This document shows positions 56,510 through 64,000 of a stretch of 64,000 bases of DNA, in pieces. The notes under the pieces are model-generated. The model saw only the letters and a program-made list of their open reading frames with translations. It did no database searches and was not told where the DNA came from. Source of the DNA: Rhipicephalus microplus. Its lineage: Eukaryota; Arthropoda; Arachnida; Ixodida; Ixodidae. How positions within the stretch are numbered: the stretch's first letter is position 1; each line of letters starts with the position of its first letter. Location: assembly GCF_043290135.1 (NCBI RefSeq), contig NC_134702.1, positions 88,188,817 through 88,252,816 of the forward strand. Direction: 5' to 3'. The translations under genes were made by a program, and so were the position numbers.

Positions 56510-57955
56510 GAAATGCATTATTACCTACCTCGAAGCGCTGCTCTTTTACGAGGTTGTTGTACATTACTTTCGTTTTCTGCAGATTAATCTTAAGACCCAC
56601 CTTTCTGCTCTCCTTGTCTAACTCCGAAATGATGAGTTGCAATTCGTCCCCTGAGTTACTCAGCAATGCAATGTCATCGGTGAAGCACAGGTTACTAAAG
56701 TACTTTTCATTAACTCTTATCCCTAACTATTCCCATTCTAGTCTTCTGAAAACCTCTTGTAAGCACGCGGTAAAAAGCATTGAGGAGATTGTGTCCCCCT
56801 GCCTTACACTCTTCTTGATTGGTATTCTGTTGCTTTCCTTATGAACACTATGGTAGCAGTTGATCCCCTGTAGATTTCGTCCAGCATGTTTATATATACT
56901 TCACCAACACCCTGATTCCGCAGTGTCTGCATGATGGCCGATATTTCTACTGAATCAAACGCCTTCTCGTAATCTATGAAGGCTATGTATAGTGGTTGGT
57001 TATATTCTGAGCATTTCTTTATTACCTGATTGATAGTATGACTGTGGTCGATTGTTGAGTAGCCTCTTCGAAATCCTGCTTGTACCTTTGGTTGATTGAG
57101 TTCTAATTTTTTCTTTACTGTGTTAGCAATTACCTTTGCAAATAGCTTGTGCACTACAGAGAGAAAGCTGATCGGCCTGTAATTCTTCAAATCCTTGTCA
57201 TCTCCTTTATTATGTATTAAGATTATGTTAGCGTTTTTCCAAGACTCTGGTACTCTTCCCGTCAGGAGTCACCTCGTAAACAGGGTGGCTAGTTTTTCTA
57301 ACACAATCTGTCCTCCATCTTTCAGCAGATCTGATGTTACCTGATCCTCACCAGCAGCTTTGCCTCTTTGCATGCTCTCCAAAGCTTTTCTGACTTCTTC
57401 TATCATTACTGGTGGGGTGTCATCTGGGTTACTGCTAGTTCTTATAGTATTAGGGTCGTGGTTGTCCCGGCTACTGTACAAATCTCTGTAAAACTCCTCC
57501 GCTATTTTAACTATCCTGTTAATAATGGCAGTTATTTTGACTTCATTGTCCCTTAGTGTATACATTCAATTTTTGTCTATTCCAAGTTTCCTCTTCACTG
57601 CTTTGACGCTTCCTCCGTTTTTCAGGGCGTGTTTAATTCTCTCCATGTTATACCTGCTTACATCGCATACCTTACGCCTATTAATCAACTTTGAAAGCTC
57701 TGCCCATTCCATTTTGTCGGCTGTACTTGAGACTTTCAATATTTGACGCTTCCTAATGAGATTCTTTGTTTCCTGGCAAAGCTTGCCAGTGTCCTGTCTA
57801 ACTACCCAGCCTCCAACTTCAACTGCACACTCCGTGATGATTCTCGTCAGATTAATATTCATTGTATCTACGCTAAGGTTGGTTTCCTCGCTAAGAGCCG
57901 AGTACCTTTTCTGAAGCGAGACTCTGAATTCTTGTACTTTCCCTTTCAGTGCTAG
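56510..57955 (-). pseudogene. LINE D linker and reverse transcriptase
   Basis: 57566-57862 has MEWAELSKLINRRKVCDVSR. 57269-57565 has SNPDDTPPVMIEEVRKALES and KAAGEDQVTSDLLKDGG. 56804-57190 has MKNYRPISFLSVVHKLFAKV, QAGFRRGYSTIDHSHTINQV and FIDYEKAFDSVE. The catalytic Asp pair appears near 56680 as FTDDIALLSN. Frames shift between the blocks. Confidence 0.87.
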
Positions 57956-58184
57956 CTCATATATTGATCATACTCAAATCACACAATTACTGGTTTCTAG
58001 AGCTACATACGTGCACTCGAGGCTGACTATGTTTGAACTGAAACGTGCGACATTTTCACAGCGAAAGCGCTAAAAGCTCGTTTCCGAAATTTCGTAATCG
58101 CTGGCGGTGTCGGCATCGTTGGCTGCGAGCGATTAAGGAGCTTTTGCAGTGAGCGAAAATTTCAGCTTGATGCAGCTGAAAAAA

Positions 58185-58628
58185 CTCATCATCATCGTGA
58201 TCATCATCATGATCAGTCTGACTACGTCCAGCAGGACGAAGGCCTCTCCCATGTACCACCAGTCAACTTAGTCTTCTGCTTGCTACCGCCACTCTAACTT
58301 TCCACACATAACTTTATGTCTCCCCCTAACCCACTTGCCTTCTCTGGGAATCCACTGAGTTACCCTTAATGACCTGCGGTTATCCTCCCTAGCGCTACGT
58401 TCCCAGCCCATGTCTATCTCCTCTTCTTGATTTCAACTATGATAGCCTTAAAGCCGGATTGTTCCCTGATCCACTTTGCTCTCTTCTAGTCTTTTAAGGT
58501 TACGCCTATTATTTTCCTTTCCGTCGCTTGCTGCGTCGTTCTCAATTTAAGCTGAACCCTCTTCGTTAGGCTCCATTATTCTGCTCCATAGCTAAGTACC
58601 GCAAGGTACAGCTGTTATGTACCTTAAA
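58185..58628 (-). mobile_element. Second RTE-type LINE 3' end
   Basis: Repeats the LINE D 3' region in the same orientation: a (GAT)n-type tail at 58185-58215, GTCTGACTACGTCCAGCAGG, CCCACTTGCCTTCTCTGGGA and CTGCGTCGTTCTCAATTTAA. It stops abruptly near 58628. No coding frame survives. Confidence 0.85.
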
Positions 58629-58757
58629 AAATTAAGGGACCCTAAATCTTCGCCTTTAGGTGAACGCGACCGTGACACCCTGGTCGCACTGCGTAATTCA
58701 AACATTTGGTACATGAAACGTTTTCGAATTTGCTATGCACCTGCTGCGTGGCCTTAA

Positions 58758-59464
58758 AGGGACACTAAAGTCAACAATTAAGTCGACGTTGATTGTTGAA
58801 ATGGCGGTACTGGAACCGCGAAGTGTTACTTCTCTGTCAAGGAAGGGCCTATTTTGAATGAAATCACGTTTTAGTGCTCCGCATAGGGTTAGTGCACTTC
58901 AAACTATCCGCCCGACCGGACCGTCTCTTGTCATTGTTGCCATGCACAACGTTGCCCGGCTTTACTGCGCTATTAGCAGGATACCGAAATCAGCAGGAGC
59001 AACAGCAGCAACAACGGCCATTGAACAACTTCTGCCATTGCCTTCGAGATTACAGACGCTTTTGTTTCAACTGCGTCCCGGTAGATGGCCCCACCTGTCC
59101 GGTGTAACCACGCGAAAATTGAATTTTTGAACCACTCGCGCCATTCCCCAGAGTAACGTCCGGCGGTTTTTATTTCCATAAATTAATTAGAAACGAAGAA
59201 GCAGAATTTTATTGCCCCTCTTAATGCAATGAAGGTTCTTTATTTAGGGAAGTTAGATCCATTACTAGTGATTGATTGTAGGTGATCCGTCTGATGTCAT
59301 CGGGATAATTTTGAAGATGCCTTACTGCGGCTCTTGTGTTCTTGTACATTTACCTTAAGTTCTCGCTAAGTAGGGCACTGTTGTTGATAATATTGTCATT
59401 TTAGATGTTCACATACATTGAGCTTTCACTCTGACGTAAATGGTTATTTCACTCAAGTGACCCT
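58758..59464. mobile_element. 707-bp TTAA-flanked MITE
   Basis: The left end AGGGACACTAAAGTC at 58758 and, on the other strand, the right end AGGGTCACTTGAGTG from 59464 are inverted. Both are bordered by TTAA (58754-58757 and 59465-59468). This fits a non-autonomous piggyBac- or Kolobok-type element and resembles the ends of the MITE at 20997-22017. No transposase is encoded. Confidence 0.72.
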
Positions 59465-59468
59465 TTAA

Positions 59469-60039
59469 GGGAACCGGCGCGATGGCGTTTGTGCTTTTTG
59501 TAGAGTAGTAAAGGTTTTGAACTAAGAGCCATTAATAAAATCACATATTATGACGCCCGTTGGCAATGAACGATTGACCACACATTATTACTGCAATATT
59601 TCATGCTGCATTGGGAAACATAAATACAGGACGCGTGTGTCTGTGAAGCATGAAAGCTACTTTCCCTGCATTTTCAAGCAGAGGAAATTCACTGTTTTCA
59701 CAAACAGAGGCATGGCCGTGTGGTAGAACACGCACTTGCCGCGCAAATGACCCGGGTTCTGTGCCCACTCGTACCCCAACAACCCTGGTCTAGTGTGCAC
59801 TCTTCTCCAAGCTTCTTGACGCCAACGCCGATTCCGGAATTTCTACGAAACGAAATCTTTAACGCTTTCGTGCTAAAACCCCCCGACCTGCGCCCCGCCA
59901 CACAGAAGCGAAAGTCGGAAGAGCAGCTTTTAATAGCCTTTTCGGTAACTGGTAGACGCGAACTTACAGAATACCAACCACGTCCTGTATCATCATAATT
60001 TCTAAGTCAAAGGGAGGCATTTGCTATGCCGTCCTTCGA
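59469..60039. other. No recognised gene; tRNA-like scrap
   Basis: 59707-59775 has GGCATGGCCGTGTGGTAGAA, CTTGCCGCGC and CCCGGGTTCTGTGCCC, reminiscent of tRNA-Gly(GCC) but without a pairing acceptor stem. The remainder is unclassified. Confidence 0.45.
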
Positions 60040-63000
60040 CACAATGTTACCCGCAATAGACTAGCAAGATTTTTTAGACATTTTTGATGCTTTAGCTGAT
60101 GACAATGAAGAATCATTCCTAGCGATATTGTAGCATTCCGTTGTACTATTTACCAACCTACTCGACACGCAATTAGCATTGTGTGACTCTTGGTTGTTTC
60201 TTTGCTGTTCTAAAGCACTTTATTACACATTATTTTTCCCTTGGGGAAGCCTACCTATGGTCAGTTAGCAACGGAGATCCAAGCAGTGGCACAGATCAGT
60301 GGTAGAATACTGGGCGGCCACGCATTGGATGTGGGTTTAAATACAAAGGTGTCCTGTATTTCATTTACTTTATTTTTTTTTCTGAGTTTGCACGATAGTG
60401 TTTACAGACACCCGCAGTGGCAGCGGTGGCGGCAGAAAACTACGGCGCACGCCACCATTGTGTTATCATAACAGCTCTCGCTGTAAAATAGGAACACGAA
60501 GGAATTGATTGCACTTGGTTCTTCTTTGCAACCCAGTGTCGGTGTCTATCGAGAAACAAAAGCAAGCTAGCAATTGAGAAGGTGATCATATGTATGCGCT
60601 TGTGTGTGCGTGCAATGTGTTTGAGCGCTTGCGCCAACGTGTTTGCAGGTGGGGGGTCGTGTGCACATATGCGTGCACATGCAGACGCATACACGCACAT
60701 ACTCGTGCACGCATAAGCACACACTTGCAAGTGCACACGAATTTTCAATGCTTTTTTACCATGACATTGATCTATGCAGAGGTCCACTATGATTTCAGTG
60801 ACGTATTTCTGTCCCGGAAATGACGTCGACAAATACGCCCGATCAGAAGACAAAGAGAACGAATATCGGGTACATGACTGTGGGTTAGGGACAGCGGATT
60901 CCAGACACTCTATCCACTGCGCCACAGTCACATCTTTTGAATGCTAAGAAGGTTATGCCTTATTCATCACTACCCCAATTCTCTCACCGCGTTCTTGGTT
61001 AAGTGCAGTAATGTATCATGACCGTGGCGTCCAGATTAGTTTCTTGAACAAGTCGTTTCTGACCGTCCTTCCTATTCCGTTCGTTTGCTATAAAAATGCT
61101 AATTTGTCAATGCCCTGAGTGCTCATTCACACCTCCGTCAAACGACCATTCGCGTCGCCGTCACATCCAAACAAGCCAGAGCAGACGCGACGAAGCTGCG
61201 TACGAACAGACGATGGTCGTGGTGACTCGTTGGAACGTCAACAGAAGGATACTTTAGTACAGTGTTGAGCAACTGTTGTTATGTTCATTTGAACATCGAG
61301 AAATGAAATCAATACTTTTTAGTAAATAACCTAATTAAGCTCTTTTTGGTGCAATGTTAAAGTAAACAAGATTAAACGGTTACTAGAACATCATGAACGC
61401 AATATGAGTGTTATTGTAAATCAACAAACAGAACAGTATTGATAACCATAGCTGGCTACACTGCCGTCATTTTTCAATGACCCGGTAGTTCTATCCCCGC
61501 GTTCTTCGTGCTTTCCCCGCTTTCTTCTGTTCGCCACGTGCAGCGAGGGGGAACCAACACTGATATTATTAGGGGCGGCACTCGATCACCGTGCTGAATA
61601 GGGAGCCTTCATGTGCGCGCGTCTCCGTGTTTTAGGGTGGTGACAACTTCGATCATGGTTGCTTACAACTGGCTAAAACGGCCGCCATAATTGGGAGGCC
61701 GCCATGTTGGTTCTGAGCGGTCGCTCATTTACATTGAAGGCAGCATGGGTTTCAACAACAAGTGGGTAGTTTATATATAGCGAGTTCTGAAGGCTGAAGG
61801 TATGTATTCTGCAGTTAGCGACGGTTTCGTAAAAGAGGAAAGACACGTTCGTGACTCGAGTTTGTATAAAATACTGTTAAAACAGTTCGTTTCTCCCACC
61901 TGGTAGACCTACCGCATTGGCGGAGTGAGGATATTTAGGGAGCCTATATTTGCGTGGGCGAGAACCTCGATATCACTGTGAACGGACATCAATGTCCACG
62001 CGGAATTACTGGAGCAAATTCACCTTAGCACTGCAGACACCTGAAAGGCCTTCTAGTGCAAGGCTTGAAACCATGATGTTTATATGATGGTACCCATAAC
62101 GACAAGGAAGGCAGATCGAACAAGTGGGTAGCTTGCGATGTTCTCTGTAAACCGCATAACTCCGCTAGCCTGTTTCTCATGCCCGAAATATTGCTTTTGT
62201 CCGTAATATAATTTCCTACAGCAAGTCCAGTTCCTGCAAACGAATCTGTACAATGGACTGCTTAAAAGCTTACAAGCTATAAGCGTTTCACGAAAATACA
62301 CTGCGCCGATCATATACCGAGTCCACACACATTTTTTCTACAAGCACTAAATAAAAACCGAGTTCACGATATCAAATCATCTTTGTGGCTGGTTATGAAA
62401 CAAAAGGACGACAAAAATAACGATTTAGCACCAATCTCCCATACAAAAAATTTGAGTTATCGGCTAACAGCCGACTTTCTTACTGCACATATACTCCACC
62501 GTTCAGGACTGGCAGACAAACAGAAGGGCGGACTGACATGAACAGTAAATCTGTAGCAATCTGTATTATTAAAGCAAAATCCTTTTTGCTATTGTTGAGC
62601 GATTTTTGGTGTGATTCCGCGTGTCATTGAAGGAAAGAACGAATACCCCATGCCGAGTCGAACAACATTTAGTTCTGTTGCAACTGTGCAAGACTACAAG
62701 AGTCTACAGGAATCGTGTTTGCCGGCTCGTCTGTCTACCTCTCCGAATGCCCTTCTTCAGCGACCAGAGTGAAAGTGCAGGAACGCGAAAATCTGCCAGC
62801 AAAGGAAAATACGAACGCGAGTGTCTGTTGGTGGTTTACAGGCACGGCGTTTCCCGCAACGAATGCGGTGACGGCTTCGGAAACCGATGAAACGCTGATA
62901 GCGAATGCATGCATGACAACACGTTCGACTAGTCATCTCTTTCGATTGGTGAACCTGGCTTCGACTACGAGGATAAACAAACATACTCACATTTATCAGC

Positions 63001-64000
63001 TTTTGTTTGCATAACCCGGCGTAGTTGAACATAGCCTGATTCATTTTTCGCTGTGCAAGTTGTCATGTTTACTTTGCTCAAACTACCTTTCATCACATGA
63101 AAAAGTCCATTTTTTTCACGAAGTATGCAGTGGTATACTCAATCCACTCGCAATACAATGGGTACTCACCTCAAAAACACGGGGAGAAGTAGTCGGCTCC
63201 AAGCAATTTCGTTTCACTTGTGTTATTCAGTGTTTCCGTCACCTAGAGGAAGTCGGGAGGTGCGACAGTCTCCAGTTGGCTTTGCATTGCGGCAAGCAGT
63301 GCCCTGGCATTTACACTTCAAAGTTATTGTGAATGCACTTAGTGCGAGGATGGTATTGTCGCGGAAGCTACGTGTACGGTGTAGTCAAACGCAGCTCATA
63401 CTGCATCTTGCACGCCCGCACCAACATTCAGCTGGTGCAGTGCGGCGGAGCAGGAACGCCTGGCTGCAAGAACCAACATGGCACTTGGTGCCATGGAAAA
63501 CGGGGCTGGCAACATTGTGTTTTAACGGGCGGCGGCAAATAGTGGGTCATTGGCTGACACAAGCCTAAAACACGGAGACGTTTGCACATGAAGGCTCCCT
63601 AGTGCTGAAGACGGAAACGTACACCATCGCTGAACGTCGTCATAAACTCGTTTTGTTGATAAACAGCCCCTGAGGGATACTGGTGTCGAGACTATACCGT
63701 CGCGGTGACAGAACGGGGCGTTCGACAGCTCTGTGTATGACGGCTGTGTGAACATACCTTCAGGTTGTGACCTTACCTCAAGCGTCGCCGTCGTTCATAG
63801 CATTCATGCATATCAAAAATAACTCTGCGACTGCCGCCGGCTTTGACTAGCTTTACCCTAACCTTCCTCCCTCGCGCTCGCCAAGCGAATCATCGCGCCC
63901 ATTGAAAGGAAAGCCTAGACACGTATTGCGTTTTCCTCTGGTCAAGCATTGGTATTCAAAACTCGAACATGTCGCGAATAGTCGACCATAGCGAATTTCG
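60040..64000 (+). repeat. Long dispersed repeat, copy 2, split by a hAT-like element
   Basis: 60040-61598 and 63602-64000 are collinear with 42850-45230. The gap is the 2.0 kb transposon. Near 60275-60350 the copy keeps an intact tRNA-Gly-like module (ATCAGTGGTAGAATACTGGG, GGCCACGC, GTGGGTTTAAATAC) that is interrupted in copy 1. The repeat runs off the window end. Confidence 0.65.
61599..63601. mobile_element. 2003-bp hAT-like DNA transposon with 38-bp inverted ends
   Basis: The ends 61599-61636 and 63564-63601 are inverted repeats, beginning TAGGGAGCCTTCATGTGC and differing only at a few positions around base 20. They are flanked by the perfect 8-bp direct repeat GTGCTGAA (61591-61598 and 63602-63609). 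An 8-bp duplication of the form nTnnnnAn fits the hAT superfamily. Internal frames of up to 147 codons show no recognisable transposase, so it is probably non-autonomous. P-type elements also make 8-bp duplications and are not excluded. Confidence 0.82.

Larger units (their letters stand above)
54525..57955 (-). mobile_element. RTE-type LINE (LINE D), 5'-truncated, with two nested insertions
   Basis: On the minus strand the element starts inside ORF2 near 57955 and runs through a linker (57566-57862), RT (56580-57565) and the carboxy end (55997-56185, SLKRKVYNSCILPVLSYRAETW). It ends in a (GAT)n tail at 54525-54550. A solo LTR (54682-55844) and a SINE (56303-56496) interrupt it. Removing both restores one collinear element of about 2.05 kb. 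The protein blocks are those of RTE-type endonuclease-reverse transcriptases common in arthropods. Confidence 0.85.

Overview
This window is nuclear DNA of a hard tick (Ixodidae, probably a metastriate such as Rhipicephalus, Dermacentor or Hyalomma). The evidence is many copies of a tRNA-derived SINE that resembles the tick element Ruka, Penelope-like and I-type retroelement fragments of the kind common in tick genomes, and spliced genes for signal-peptide-bearing Ala/Pro/Val plus Gly/Tyr-rich proteins of arthropod cuticle type. The species assignment is inference; no database was searched.

Only two apparently functional genes are supported, both on the + strand. Gene A (17702-19465, 385 aa) and gene B (49755-51630, 361 aa) are paralogues encoding secreted AAPAV-repeat structural proteins. 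They share an unusual layout. Exon 1 ends exactly at the ATG. One large exon carries the whole mature protein. A terminal intron of 92-94 bp splits the stop codon. Their core promoters align without a gap (CATTCTCCTC, 57 bp to the TATA box, 69 bp to the ATG). A decayed third member lies at 10788-11135. The window therefore samples a dispersed cuticle-type gene cluster.

Nearly everything else is transposon-derived. In order: a broken CR1/Jockey-type LINE (3.7-6.1 kb); the pseudogene abutting an I-type LINE fragment (10.8-12.3 kb); a 1 kb tRNA-like/GATA-microsatellite element (15.3-16.3 kb); gene A (17.6-19.6 kb); a TTAA-flanked MITE with a nested minisatellite element (21.0-22.0 kb); a full-length I-type LINE with target-site duplications (22.1-27.4 kb); a second copy of the GATA element split by a Penelope-like fragment (28.5-30.5 kb); SINEs, one carrying a nested Tc1/mariner-type MITE (30.7-33.2 kb); a LINE of another clade ending in a long (TCCA)n tail (33.3-37.0 kb); a compound TCTA microsatellite and a 150-bp tandem repeat (37.1-38.2 kb); a 5'-truncated I-type LINE (38.2-42.6 kb); a long repeat (42.9-45.2 kb) whose second copy (60.0 kb to the end) is split by a 2.0 kb hAT-like transposon; gene B (49.6-51.7 kb); an inverted Penelope-like structure (53.6-54.1 kb); and an RTE-type LINE (54.5-58.0 kb) holding both a solo LTR and a SINE.

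The most notable items are the split start/stop-codon gene pair with its matched promoters, a solo LTR that carries heat-shock-element-like motifs upstream of its TATA box, and several insertions whose target-site duplications can be read directly. I found no CRISPR array, operon, rRNA gene or convincing functional tRNA gene.
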